Assembly: GCF_029542625.1 (NCBI RefSeq) | Contig: NZ_CP120733.1 | Location: forward strand, 1,984,001 to 2,048,000 | DNA: 64,000 nt | From: Tepidibacter hydrothermalis | GTDB taxonomy: Bacteria > Bacillota > Clostridia > Peptostreptococcales > Peptostreptococcaceae | Direction: 5' to 3' | Part shown: in pieces, positions 42,392 through 52,022 of the stretch | Position numbering within the stretch: position 1 is the first letter of the stretch | Layout of the letters: the number at the start of each line of letters is the position of its first letter | Position numbers and translations under genes: made by a program | Notes under the pieces: model-generated | What the model was told of the DNA's origin: nothing | The model's input: only the letters and a program-made list of their open reading frames with translations | Databases searched by the model: none

Positions 42392-42412
42392 TATGACTCC
42401 CCCATTTGTATA

Positions 42413-43789
42413 TTATTTTCTATAGATATATTTTCCACCTGGATACTTATCGCAAATTAAGGATTGTTTGACAACTCTATTTCCTCTTAAGAATACATCA
42501 GTTACTCTTCCTATTTGATCAAAACCTTCATATGGAGTATAGTCCACATTTTGAGTTTGATCTTTAGCATTTATTCTACCTTTATAGTCAGGATTGAATA
42601 TAACTATATCAGCATCACTTCCAACTGAGATGGTTCCCTTTTGAGGATAAAGACCAAATAACTTTGCGGGTTTACTAGATATTACATCTACCATTTCATT
42701 TAAAGTTATTCTTTCTTTTAATACTCCATTAGTGTACATAAGTGATAATCTATGTTCTACCCCCGCAGATCCATTAGGTATTTTACTAAAATCATTTCTT
42801 CCTAATTCTTTTTGTCCTTTATAGTTAAAAGAGCAATGATCAGTTGCAACTGTATCTACATCGTTGTTTTTTATTCCATTCCATAAATACTCTTGATCTT
42901 CTTTCTTTCTCAAAGGAGGTGACATTACATATTTAGCTCCCTCGAACTCATCTTCCACATCTATTTCATAACAGTTCTCATTTAAAAGAAGATATTGAGG
43001 ACATGTCTCTACATATATTTCTGCTCCATTTTTTCTCTCTGTTGTAACAATTTCAAGAGCACGTTTTGTACTTAAGTGAACTATGTATATAGGTGAATCT
43101 ACTATTTTAGCTAATTTAATAAGTCTATACACAGCTTCAGCTTCAGCTTCAGATGGTCTTGTAATAGGGTGATATTTAGGAGAAACTTGATTATTATTCT
43201 TAGCTTTATTAATTAAGAAATCTATTATATCTCCATTTTCACAGTGAAAACACATTAACGCCCCTATTTCCTTACTTTTATTTAATGCATTAAGTATTTC
43301 TAAATCATTAACCTGAAGTACATTTTTATATGCCATATACATCTTATACGATGTAACTCCTAGATCTTTCATTTCTTCCATTTCACTGCATACATTTTCA
43401 TTCCAGTCTGTTATTGCCATATGAAATCCATAATCGCAATAACACTTTTGATCTGCTTTTTTATGCCAATTATTAAGACCCTCTTTTAGCGTTTCTCCTT
43501 TGCTTTGGGTTGCAAAGTCTATTATAGTTGTAGTTCCTCCAATTAAAGCAGCCTTACTTCCACTTTCAAAGTCATCTGCCGTAACCGTAGATCCTACATC
43601 TAAATCAAAATGCGTGTGAGGGTCTATTGCTCCAGGAAGAAGGTAGCAGCCTTGAGCTGAAACTACCTCATCACCTTCTATTTCTAAATTACTTCCTATA
43701 GAGACTATTTTTTCATTTTCTATTCTTAAATTGGCATAATATGAATCAGTATCAGTTATAATTTTTCCACCTTTTATAACTACACCCAT
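42413..43789 (-). CDS. hydA: Dihydropyrimidinase / D-hydantoinase
   Basis: A 458-residue cyclic amidohydrolase that opens hydantoin, dihydropyrimidine or purine-derived imide rings. Metal ligands: GAIDPHTHFDLDVG (His-x-His), SYKMYMAYKNVLQV (Lys carboxylated), MCFHCENGDII and PIYIVHLSTKRAL (His), and VATDHCSFNYKGQKE (Asp). ATG after AAAGGAGATTTTTTAA. In purine-degrading clusters the orthologue (hyuA) opens a reduced purine ring; that fits its neighbours here but the substrate is inferred. Confidence 0.94.
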   Translation of the reverse strand: MGVVIKGGKIITDTDSYYANLRIENEKIVSIGSNLEIEGDEVVSAQGCYLLPGAIDPHTHFDLDVGSTVTADDFESGSKAALIGGTTTIIDFATQSKGETLKEGLNNWHKKADQKCYCDYGFHMAITDWNENVCSEMEEMKDLGVTSYKMYMAYKNVLQVNDLEILNALNKSKEIGALMCFHCENGDIIDFLINKAKNNNQVSPKYHPITRPSEAEAEAVYRLIKLAKIVDSPIYIVHLSTKRALEIVTTERKNGAEIYVETCPQYLLLNENCYEIDVEDEFEGAKYVMSPPLRKKEDQEYLWNGIKNNDVDTVATDHCSFNYKGQKELGRNDFSKIPNGSAGVEHRLSLMYTNGVLKERITLNEMVDVISSKPAKLFGLYPQKGTISVGSDADIVIFNPDYKGRINAKDQTQNVDYTPYEGFDQIGRVTDVFLRGNRVVKQSLICDKYPGGKYIYRK

Positions 43790-43805
43790 TTAAAAAATCT
43801 CCTTT

Positions 43806-44894
43806 TTATTTTAATGATATTCCAAGAGCTCCCTTAGGACACTTAGATACACAAAGTCCACATCCAAAACATTTTTCTTCATCTATTACTAATTTATCTT
43901 CAATAGTTATAGCTTCGTAAGGACATAGTTTCTTACAAATTCCACAAGATATACACTTGTCATTGTCTACATAAGCTGGAATAGAGTGTGTTCTAAAGTT
44001 TCTATCAGCCATTTTTTTATGAGTAAGTCCTTTTATTTGAGCTACATCGTCATATCCGTACTCATCTAGGAAATCATTTAATTCTTCAGCTATCTTTCCG
44101 TACACTCCAGGCCCTTTAAGTATAGCTTCTGTACAAACTTGAACAGCTGATGCTCCTGCCATTATCATTTCTGCTGCATCAAGTCCATTTGTTACTCCTC
44201 CAACTCCTATTATAGGAATGTCAACAACTTGTGCTACATCATATATACATCTTACAGCTATTGGCTTTATAGCAGCTCCCGAAAGCCATCCATATCCTTT
44301 TTGACTTCCCATTATAGGATATCCTGTTTTAACATCTATTCCCATACAAGGTCCATATGAGTTCATCATTAAAAGTCCATCTGCTCCTGCTTCTTCAACT
44401 GCTTTTGCAATTTTTTGAATATCTGTATGAGGACTCATCTTCATAAATACAGGTACATCTAAAACTTCTTTAGCAGCTTTTAATGCTCTTACTATAGGTG
44501 TTACATCCGTTCCAACATAGTGAGTTGAAAGTTCAACTGCATCTGCAAATGGTTTTACAAGTGGAGCAACTTCTCTTATTTGCTCTTCTGTATATCCCAT
44601 ACTTATAATCACTGGTTCTCCTGCTTCTTTAGCTATCTTGTACTCTTTTTCTACCCATTGCTCTTTTGAAAGTTCTGACCAAAGTTCTGTATTTAAGAAT
44701 CCACCTTTTATTTCTGCCATACAAGGACGAGGAACATCTGCTGGTAATAAAGATATAGTTTTTGTAACTACAGCTCCTGCTCCACCCTCTATAGATTTTT
44801 TACACATCTCTCCATCTTTAACATTTGGGCCTGCTGCAGGCATAATAGGGTTTTTAAGTTTCATTCCACAAAGATCAATATTTATTTTAGCCAT
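43806..44894 (-). CDS. preA: Dihydropyrimidine dehydrogenase subunit PreA-like
   Basis: A 362-residue protein with an N-terminal FMN-binding dihydroorotate-dehydrogenase-like barrel (MKLKNPIMPAAGPNVKDGEM, MMNSYGPCMGIDVKTG, IPIIGVGGVTNGLDAAEMIM, AGASAVQVCTEAIL) and a C-terminal ferredoxin domain with two [4Fe-4S] motifs (CISCGICKKLCPYEAI and CFGCGLCVSKCPKGAL). It reduces uracil/thymine rings or a related purine-derived ring. The usual partner PreT is absent here. ATG 44,894 after TGGAGGTAATTATA; the longer frame is not supported. Confidence 0.93.
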   Translation of the reverse strand: MAKINIDLCGMKLKNPIMPAAGPNVKDGEMCKKSIEGGAGAVVTKTISLLPADVPRPCMAEIKGGFLNTELWSELSKEQWVEKEYKIAKEAGEPVIISMGYTEEQIREVAPLVKPFADAVELSTHYVGTDVTPIVRALKAAKEVLDVPVFMKMSPHTDIQKIAKAVEEAGADGLLMMNSYGPCMGIDVKTGYPIMGSQKGYGWLSGAAIKPIAVRCIYDVAQVVDIPIIGVGGVTNGLDAAEMIMAGASAVQVCTEAILKGPGVYGKIAEELNDFLDEYGYDDVAQIKGLTHKKMADRNFRTHSIPAYVDNDKCISCGICKKLCPYEAITIEDKLVIDEEKCFGCGLCVSKCPKGALGISLK

Positions 44895-44971
44895 TATAAT
44901 TACCTCCATAAGATTATATAAATTATTTTTTATGTAAATTTCAATCAATTAATTTATTTAAAAATTTCACA

Positions 44972-46327
44972 TTATGCTTCTAATCGCTGTTTTTTTTCTT
45001 TTTTACCACTTCCATTAAAGAAAATGTTTAAAACTATTGCACATAAACTTCCTGTAGTTATTCCACTGTGGAATAAAGTGTTTACCCAGCTTGGGAATGC
45101 ATGATAAAAGCTCGGTACAGCAACTGGAATCATTGCAAGACCTATACTTACTGCAACTATGATGCCATTTTTATTTCCTTCAAAATTAACCTTGCCAAGA
45201 CTCTTTATTCCTCCAGAAGCTACCATTCCAAACATTGCAAATCCTGCTCCACCTAAAACTGGATATGGTATTGATGCAAATAACGCAGCAACTTTAGGAA
45301 ATATACCAAGTAAAAATAATATACATCCAGATGTTGCTACAACGTATCTGCTCTTTATTCCTGTCAAATTTACAAGTCCTATGTTTTGAGCAAATGCTGT
45401 GTGAGGAAAAGTATTAAACATCGATGCAAGTATAGTTGCAAATCCATCTGTTCTAAGTCCTCTTGCTAAGTTTTTGTCATCCAAAGGTTTTCCTACCATT
45501 TCATGGATAGCTATTATATTTCCTGTTGCCTCAGTCATTATAACTAATGTTACAAGTAACAAGGAAATTATTGATGTTATGTCAAATATTGGCATGCCAA
45601 AGTGAAAAGGAGTATTAAAACTTATGAATTTAGATGTTACTACCTTACTAAAATCAGCCATTCCTATCATAGAAGCTATTATTGTTCCAAATACTATACC
45701 TAAAAGTATAGATACACTTCCCCATATACCTTTTAAGTATTTATTCATTACTAAAATCATAACTAGAACTCCAAGTGCCATTAAAACATTTTGAGGACTT
45801 CCAAAGTCTGGAGAAGACATATCATTTCCTGCTGACCATCTAACTGCTACTGGTAAAAGTGATATACCTATTATAGTTATTACAGTTCCAGTAACTACTT
45901 TTGGGAAAAATCTTAATAATTTACTAAAAAACGGTGCCATCGAAAAACTGAATATACCAGCAACAAGTACTGCTCCAAATATTGTACACATTGCAACGTG
46001 TGGATTTGAATTATAATTTCCTGCAATTGCAACCATGGCGGATACAGTCGCAAAACTTGTTCCTTCTACCATAGGTATCTTAGCCCCTATGAAATTTCTA
46101 ATACCTAGTGATTGAATCAAAGTAGCAATACCAGCTACAAACAAATCTGCATTTATAAGAAATATTATTTCCTCTTGAGATAATCCTGCTGCATTTCCTA
46201 CTATAATAGGTACTGCAATAGCACCTGCACACATAGCAAGTACGTGTTGAAGTGCAAGTATTATTGTCTGTCCTATAGGAAGTATCTCATCTACAGGCAT
46301 GACATTTTTGTTTGTCTTGTTATCCAT
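44972..46327 (-). CDS. NCS2 family nucleobase permease (xanthine/uracil type)
   Basis: A 451-residue membrane symporter for xanthine, urate or uracil. Features: ALQHVLAMCAGAIAVPIIVG at the N-terminus, KIPMVEGTSFATVSAMVAIA, the family helix VVTGTVITIIGISLLPVAVR, GLRTDGFATILASMFNTFPH with TAFAQNIGLVNLTGIKSR, and GGAGFAMFGMVASGGIKSL. The permease feeds the catabolic genes around it. ATG after AGAGGGGGAAATGAA. Exact substrate not determined by sequence. Confidence 0.93.
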   Translation of the reverse strand: MDNKTNKNVMPVDEILPIGQTIILALQHVLAMCAGAIAVPIIVGNAAGLSQEEIIFLINADLFVAGIATLIQSLGIRNFIGAKIPMVEGTSFATVSAMVAIAGNYNSNPHVAMCTIFGAVLVAGIFSFSMAPFFSKLLRFFPKVVTGTVITIIGISLLPVAVRWSAGNDMSSPDFGSPQNVLMALGVLVMILVMNKYLKGIWGSVSILLGIVFGTIIASMIGMADFSKVVTSKFISFNTPFHFGMPIFDITSIISLLLVTLVIMTEATGNIIAIHEMVGKPLDDKNLARGLRTDGFATILASMFNTFPHTAFAQNIGLVNLTGIKSRYVVATSGCILFLLGIFPKVAALFASIPYPVLGGAGFAMFGMVASGGIKSLGKVNFEGNKNGIIVAVSIGLAMIPVAVPSFYHAFPSWVNTLFHSGITTGSLCAIVLNIFFNGSGKKEKKQRLEA

Positions 46328-46352
46328 TTCATTTCCCCCTCTAGAAAATTTA

Positions 46353-47681
46353 TTAGATTTTATTCCAAAGACTGGTTGCTAGCTCTTGAGATTTAGCATA
46401 TATTTCATCTTCATCTATTCCTACTATAATTCTATCTTTCATAACTACTTTTCCATTTATTATTGTAGTATCAACACTTCTTCCTGACATTCCAAATAAT
46501 ACATGACTATTGTAATTATTTTCATTCATAGGAGTGTGAGCTTTATAATCAACTACTATAACGTCTCCATATGCTCCTTTTTCTATTATTCCAACACTTT
46601 TTTCAAAGAACTTAGATCCTATTTCTCTATTGTTATCAAATAACATTTGTGGTATTTCGCCGTAAGCAACACTTGGATTACATACGTTGTGCTTATGAAG
46701 TATGTTTCCAACCTTCATGGATTCGAACATATCACTTGTATATCCGTCAGTTCCCAGTCCTAATCTTATTCCTCTTTTCATCATTTCAAGTACAGGTGCG
46801 CATCCAACTGCATTTCCCATATTTGATTCTGGGTTATGAACAACGCTTGTATTTGTTTCCTTTAGCATATCCATTTCTGAATTGTTTACATGAATACAGT
46901 GAACTGCAATCGTTTTCTCTCCAAGCATTCCAAAATCCATATATCTTTGAACAACTCTTTTATTGTATTTCTTTAATGAATCATGTAAATCATCTATTCC
47001 TTCAGCTGTATGTACGTGAAATCCTGTATTTAAGCTAGAAGCCTTTTTCGCAGCCTTCTTTAAGGTATCATCAGAAAGAGTAAATGAAGCATGAAGTCCA
47101 AACATTCCCTTTAACATGTCATCGTTAATTTGATTAGTATGAGTTACAAAATTAACATTCTCCTCTATAGTTTCATCTCTTATATCCATTCCATCTCTAT
47201 CTGTTATTTCATAACACAGACAACTTCTTACTCCTAATTTTTTAGATACTTCTCCTATAGTAAATAAACTGTCTCTTACTGCCCCTTGACTCGCGTGATG
47301 ATCAAATACAGTAGTTGTTCCATTTTTTATACAATCTATATATGTAGATAAAGCGCTGTATCTAACATCATCAAGTGTAAGTTTTTTATCTATCTTCCAC
47401 CATAAATTATTAAGTATATCAATAAAGTTTTGAGAAGGTTCTCCTTTAAGAGCCATACCTCTTGCAAAAGAACTATATATATGCATATGAGTATTTACCA
47501 TACCAGGCATTATGACCTTACCTTTTGCATCTATAAACTCAGCATCCTTATATGTTTCTTTTAATTCATTCGTGTTTCCAAAATCTATAATAATATTTTT
47601 CTCTATTGCCACACATCCATTTTCGATGTATGGCATAGAGATGTTGTGAGTAATTACTTTTCCGTTACCTACTAAAAGCAT
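46353..47681 (-). CDS. ssnA: SsnA, selenium-linked aminohydrolase
   Basis: A 442-residue amidohydrolase of the SsnA family, linked by genome context to selenium-dependent purine breakdown. Metal site: MPGMVNTHMHIYSSFARGMA (His-x-His), TGFHVHTAEGIDD (His-x-His), AVHCIHVNNSEMDM, and LGLGTDGYTSDMFESM (Asp). It probably deaminates or opens a purine-derived intermediate. ATG 47,681 lies after AGAGGGGGATCAGTG; a GTG one codon earlier is possible. Confidence 0.93.
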   Translation of the reverse strand: MLLVGNGKVITHNISMPYIENGCVAIEKNIIIDFGNTNELKETYKDAEFIDAKGKVIMPGMVNTHMHIYSSFARGMALKGEPSQNFIDILNNLWWKIDKKLTLDDVRYSALSTYIDCIKNGTTTVFDHHASQGAVRDSLFTIGEVSKKLGVRSCLCYEITDRDGMDIRDETIEENVNFVTHTNQINDDMLKGMFGLHASFTLSDDTLKKAAKKASSLNTGFHVHTAEGIDDLHDSLKKYNKRVVQRYMDFGMLGEKTIAVHCIHVNNSEMDMLKETNTSVVHNPESNMGNAVGCAPVLEMMKRGIRLGLGTDGYTSDMFESMKVGNILHKHNVCNPSVAYGEIPQMLFDNNREIGSKFFEKSVGIIEKGAYGDVIVVDYKAHTPMNENNYNSHVLFGMSGRSVDTTIINGKVVMKDRIIVGIDEDEIYAKSQELATSLWNKI

Positions 47682-47695
47682 CACTGATCCCCCTC

Positions 47696-49279
47696 TTATC
47701 CTCTTATAACTTTTCCAGCTAATACTTTCTTATATTCCCCGGCATCCACAACTACGTTACCGTTTATTAAAACATACTCAATACCTACTGGATACTGAAT
47801 AGGATCAACATACGTTGCAGTATCTTTAACTGTATCAGGATTGAATACAACTATATCTGCATACTTTCCTTCTTGTAAAAGCCCTCTGTCTTTAATTTTG
47901 AAAGCATGTGCAGGCTTGTTTGTCATCTTATATATAGCATCTTCTAATGAAAGAGCCTTTTCTTCTCTTACATACTTTCCTAAAACCCTTGGAAAAGATC
48001 CATATGCTCTAGGATGAGGCTTACCTGATAAGAGTCCATCTGTACAAACATTTTGTTCAGGTCTAGTTAAGAACTTGATTACATGTTCATCAAGACCATA
48101 AAAGTCTACCATTCCAACGGCATTTTCCTCTTGATATAATAGATCAAAAGTAGCTTCGAATGCATCTTTTCCTCTTATCTCTCCTATTTGAGTAAGGCTT
48201 TTACCTATTAGGTCTTCATTTTCTTTAGTCTTAACGCTAGTTACAAATATATTATCCATACCAGCAAAGTCTACGAAATTGTCCCATCCTGGTATTCCCA
48301 TTTTCATGTCTTCAACCATTTTAGCTCTAAGATTTTTATCTGCTAATCTTTCTATTAATTTATCAGTTCCTCCATCATGTGCCCAAGGTGGAAGAATTAC
48401 TCCAAGCATAGTACTTCCAGCAACATACGGATACTGATCAAAAGACACTGTTATCCCCTCAGCTTGAACTTCATCTAAAAGTTTTAAAACGTCATCTATG
48501 TACTTCCAGTTTTTCTTTCCACATACTTTAAAGTGTGAAAAATGAACTTTAACACCAGATTTTTTACCTATTTCTATTACTTCCTTCATAGAATCTAAAA
48601 TAGTATCAGCTTCACTTCTTTGATGTATTACAAATACTCCATCAAATTCAGCTACAACTTTACACATTTCAACTAATTCTTCTGTTAAGCCATAGGCACA
48701 CGGTATGTATATAAGACCTGTTGAAAGACCTAAAGCTCCAGCTTCCATCTCTCTTCTTGTTATTTCACACATTTTTTGAATTTCTTCTTTAGTAGCAGGT
48801 CTGTTCTCAAGTCCCATAGCTTCCATACGAACATTACCATGAGGAACTAGGTAAGTTTGGTTTAATCCAACCCCTTGTTTTTCCATAATTTTCAAATAAT
48901 TATCTGTAGTTTCATATTCCCAATCTATATCATCAGAGTCTCCATCAAGTCCAGCTATGTTCTTTCTCCAAGGACTTATAAATTCTTTAGGAAGTGGTGC
49001 CATAGATATTCCATCTTGGCCTAAAACTTCAGTAGTGATTCCCTGACGTATCTTGATTTCATTGTATGGATTTACTAGAGTTATAAGATCCGAATGACTG
49101 TGAGTATCTATAAAACCTGGACTTACAACCATACCCTCTACATCTAAAACTTGATCAAAATCACCTTGTATATCTTCTGATATTTTAGATACTTTGTCTC
49201 CTTCTACAAGAATATCTGCTTTAAATCCCTTTTCTCCTGTACCGTCTACAACAAAACCATTCTTAATTAATATTCCCAT
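47696..49279 (-). CDS. D-aminoacylase / N-acyl-D-amino-acid deacylase family amidohydrolase
   Basis: A 527-residue amidohydrolase. Metal-site motifs: VVSPGFIDTHSHSDLITLV (His-x-His), GQDGISMAPLPKE, GALGLSTGLIYIPC, HFSHFKVCGKKNW (His), and CTDGLLSGKPHPRAYGSF (Asp with the flexible loop). Members act on N-acyl-D-amino acids or on ureido/carbamoyl amides. Here it lies between ygeY and ssnA, in a position where other clusters often have different genes, so it may process a ureide or formyl amide intermediate. ATG 49,279 after AGGTGATT. Confidence 0.9.
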   Translation of the reverse strand: MGILIKNGFVVDGTGEKGFKADILVEGDKVSKISEDIQGDFDQVLDVEGMVVSPGFIDTHSHSDLITLVNPYNEIKIRQGITTEVLGQDGISMAPLPKEFISPWRKNIAGLDGDSDDIDWEYETTDNYLKIMEKQGVGLNQTYLVPHGNVRMEAMGLENRPATKEEIQKMCEITRREMEAGALGLSTGLIYIPCAYGLTEELVEMCKVVAEFDGVFVIHQRSEADTILDSMKEVIEIGKKSGVKVHFSHFKVCGKKNWKYIDDVLKLLDEVQAEGITVSFDQYPYVAGSTMLGVILPPWAHDGGTDKLIERLADKNLRAKMVEDMKMGIPGWDNFVDFAGMDNIFVTSVKTKENEDLIGKSLTQIGEIRGKDAFEATFDLLYQEENAVGMVDFYGLDEHVIKFLTRPEQNVCTDGLLSGKPHPRAYGSFPRVLGKYVREEKALSLEDAIYKMTNKPAHAFKIKDRGLLQEGKYADIVVFNPDTVKDTATYVDPIQYPVGIEYVLINGNVVVDAGEYKKVLAGKVIRG

Positions 49280-49384
49280 CATAATCACCTTCGCATATTA
49301 ATATTTTAATCCCAAGCTAAGAACTTGTATTTTGAATTTGCTTAATTCAAATCCAAGCTCTCAGCATTTGTGGATTTAATAATC

Positions 49385-50575
49385 TTATAAATATAAAGAT
49401 TTTAATATTCCGTAATATCCTAATGCACCATTGAATAATTGTTCTTCTTCTATGTATTCATCTATTGTGTGAGCAAGATTTTCTTGAGATGGTCCAAATC
49501 CTATAGTCTTAATTCCTTTTTCCCCTGCATAGTGACTACCATTTGTACAGAAAGAGTATTGAGTAACTTCTGGCTCAAGTCCTACTTCTTTTAATCCTTT
49601 ATATGCTATTTGAACAAACTCATCTTCTTCATCATATAACCAACCTGGGAAGAATCTCTCTCCTTGGATTGTCTCTCCTGTATAGCACTTTTCTACTCCT
49701 ATAGCATAAGAAACTTTAACATTTAATTCTGAATCTTCTTTTCTCATTTCTTCTAATAAATCTTCAATTGGCTTAAGTACAGATTCTTTTGTTTCTCCAA
49801 CTAAAAGTCTTCTATCAAAAGTAGCCTTACAGTAGTCTGGAACTACTGAAGCGCCTGGGTATGGAGAAGACTTAATATCAGTTAAAACTAATATTCCATC
49901 TCCTAATACTGGATGATTTATTGGCTTTAAATTTTGTACTTTATCTATAACTTTTGACATTTTATAAACTGCATTTATGCCTTTTTCTGGATTAGCTGAA
50001 TGAGCAGGTTTTCCGAAAGTTTCTATAACTATTTCTCCACGTCCACGTTGTCCTATCTTTAAGTTAAGTCTTGAAGCTTCACCTATTACTACATAATCAG
50101 GCTTTATCTTTTCACTAATTTTTCTAGCTGAAACACCTTCGAATATTTCTTCATGTACTACTCCTGCAACATAAAGATCTCCAGCAAAATCTTTGTTCAT
50201 ATCCTTTGCAAAGTATGAACAAGCTGCTAACATAGCACTTACAGCCCCCTTCATATCAGAAGCTCCGCGACCATAGATTTTTCCATCTACTATTTTTCCT
50301 CCAAAAGGAGCTTGAGTCCACTTTGAATCATCTGGTACTGGAACAGTATCTATATGTCCATCAAACAATATTTTCTTTCCTGGCTTGTTTCCTTTAATAT
50401 GACATATAACATTGCCATACTCATCTACTGTACAATTATCAAATCCTAATTTTTTAGACCAATCTTTTATAACTTCAACTACTTTTCCTTCTTCTCCAGA
50501 GTAACTTTGCTGACGAAGTAAATCTTGACAAACTTTTGTAAGTTCTTCTTTTCTTTGTTGATTCATTATTTCCAT
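49385..50575 (-). CDS. ygeY: YgeY family selenium-metabolism-linked hydrolase (M20 peptidase fold)
   Basis: A 396-residue metal-dependent hydrolase of the ArgE/DapE group. Zinc ligands and catalytic residues: ILFDGHIDTVPVPD (His-x-Asp), GRGASDMKGAVSAMLAA (Asp), VHEEIFEGVSAR (Glu-Glu), VVIGEASRLNLKIGQRGRGE, and the C-terminal HTIDEYIEEEQLF (His). The YgeY group co-occurs with ssnA, ygeX and the Se-dependent xanthine dehydrogenase. It probably hydrolyses a ureido-diaminopropionate. ATG after AAGGGGATTTTAAAA. Confidence 0.94.
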   Translation of the reverse strand: MEIMNQQRKEELTKVCQDLLRQQSYSGEEGKVVEVIKDWSKKLGFDNCTVDEYGNVICHIKGNKPGKKILFDGHIDTVPVPDDSKWTQAPFGGKIVDGKIYGRGASDMKGAVSAMLAACSYFAKDMNKDFAGDLYVAGVVHEEIFEGVSARKISEKIKPDYVVIGEASRLNLKIGQRGRGEIVIETFGKPAHSANPEKGINAVYKMSKVIDKVQNLKPINHPVLGDGILVLTDIKSSPYPGASVVPDYCKATFDRRLLVGETKESVLKPIEDLLEEMRKEDSELNVKVSYAIGVEKCYTGETIQGERFFPGWLYDEEDEFVQIAYKGLKEVGLEPEVTQYSFCTNGSHYAGEKGIKTIGFGPSQENLAHTIDEYIEEEQLFNGALGYYGILKSLYL

Positions 50576-50609
50576 TTTTAAAATCCCCTTTCAATATAAT
50601 TTCTAGATA

Positions 50610-51818
50610 TTATACGCTTTGATGCTCTCCACCCCATACGATTCTTCTATACTTATCTGGATCTGTATCTCCTTCTGTGCTGAATAAAAGTACTCTTGAC
50701 TTTTCATCTAACTTAAGTTGCTCTTTTAAATCTTTCATATCATCTCTTGTCATTATTGCATGTATTAAACCTGCTGAAACTGCACCTGACTCTCCAGATA
50801 CTACTTTTTCATCTCCTCTAAGTGGGTTTCCTAATACTCTCATTCCATTAGCTGCAACCCAGTCCGGACAAGATACAAACATTGAAGTATAAGATCTTAG
50901 AACTTCCCATCCTATAGTATTAGGCTCACCACAAGCAAGACCAGCCATAATTGTTTGCATATCTCCACCTACAAATCTTGGCTTTCCATCTCCTGCTAAA
51001 GCAGATTTATATAAGCAATCAGCTAAATCTGATTCTACAACAACTGTAATAGGACAATCTTCTTTATATACTGATGCAAAGTATCCTTGAACTGCTCCTG
51101 CTAAAGATCCAACTCCTGCTTGAACAAATACGTGTGTTGGTCTTTCAACTCCACACTCTTTAAGTTGCTCTGAAGCTTCAAGCGCCATTGTTCCGTATCC
51201 TTGCATAATCCAAGTAGGTATTTCTTCATATCCTTCCCAAGCTGTATCTTGAACTACTAACCATCCATTTTTCTCAGCATTCTCAGACGCAAGACGAACA
51301 GCATCATCATAGTTCATATCAGTGATACTAGCTTCTGCACCTTCTTTTCTTATATTTTCAAGTCTAGTTAAAGAAGATCCTTTTGGCATATATACTACTG
51401 ATTTTTGCTTAAGTTGATTTGCAGTCCAAGCTACTCCTCTACCGTGGTTACCATCAGTAGCTGTTACATAAGTTATTTCTCCTAATTCTTTTCTTGTTTC
51501 TTCATCTCTTAACTTTTCAAAGCTAAGCTCTGATATATCTTTGTTAAGTTTACCTGCAAGGTATTTACCCATTGCAAAAGACCCACCAAGTACCTTAAAT
51601 GCATTAAGTCCAAATCTATAAGATTCATCCTTTATGTATATTCCACCTACGTTTAAATTTTTAGCCAAATTGTCTAATTTAACTAAAGGTGTCTTTGTAT
51701 ATTGAGGAAAACTTTCGTGAAAGTTTTTAGCCTTTCTTATTTCTTCATCACATAAAAAATCAAGCGATCTTTTTTGATCTAGCATACCATTTTTAGCATA
51801 TTTTATTTTTTGATCCAT
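50610..51818 (-). CDS. ygeX: Diaminopropionate ammonia-lyase (YgeX)
   Basis: A 402-residue pyridoxal-phosphate enzyme that splits 2,3-diaminopropionate to pyruvate and two ammonia. The PLP Lys lies in YRFGLNAFKVLGGSFAM; TATDGNHGRGVAWTA is the cofactor-phosphate and Asn loop; VFVQAGVGSLAGAVQGYFAS is the Gly-rich phosphate site; GLACGEPNTIGWEVLR follows. I use ATG 51,818 because TGGAGGTAATCAGT precedes it and the sigma-54 promoter is 50 bases upstream; the longer frame would overlap the promoter. First gene of the operon. Confidence 0.95.
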   Translation of the reverse strand: MDQKIKYAKNGMLDQKRSLDFLCDEEIRKAKNFHESFPQYTKTPLVKLDNLAKNLNVGGIYIKDESYRFGLNAFKVLGGSFAMGKYLAGKLNKDISELSFEKLRDEETRKELGEITYVTATDGNHGRGVAWTANQLKQKSVVYMPKGSSLTRLENIRKEGAEASITDMNYDDAVRLASENAEKNGWLVVQDTAWEGYEEIPTWIMQGYGTMALEASEQLKECGVERPTHVFVQAGVGSLAGAVQGYFASVYKEDCPITVVVESDLADCLYKSALAGDGKPRFVGGDMQTIMAGLACGEPNTIGWEVLRSYTSMFVSCPDWVAANGMRVLGNPLRGDEKVVSGESGAVSAGLIHAIMTRDDMKDLKEQLKLDEKSRVLLFSTEGDTDPDKYRRIVWGGEHQSV

Positions 51819-51866
51819 ACTGATTACCTCCATGTTAATTTTTTGTTTTTGACACCAATATACATA

Positions 51867-51884
51867 AGCAACTCTCATGCCAAG
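51867..51884 (-). promoter_or_regulatory. Sigma-54 (-24/-12) promoter of the purine operon
   Basis: On the minus strand TTGGCATGAGAGTTGCTT spans 51,866-51,883. It has GG (51,880-51,881) and GC (51,868-51,869) exactly ten bases apart and matches the -24/-12 consensus TTGGCAC-N5-TTGCW except for one base. Transcription should start about 51,856, 38 bases before the ygeX ATG. Confidence 0.85.
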
Positions 51885-52022
51885 AAAACACTTTCCTGTA
51901 ATTTTTTTCATACTAAAAACCTAAAACATTGCAGTTTACAGTGTTTTTTTTAATAAAAAAGAACAAAAAAAAATAAAACCCTATTTTTGTAAGTATTTTT
52001 TTAACAAAAATAAGTTTTTATT

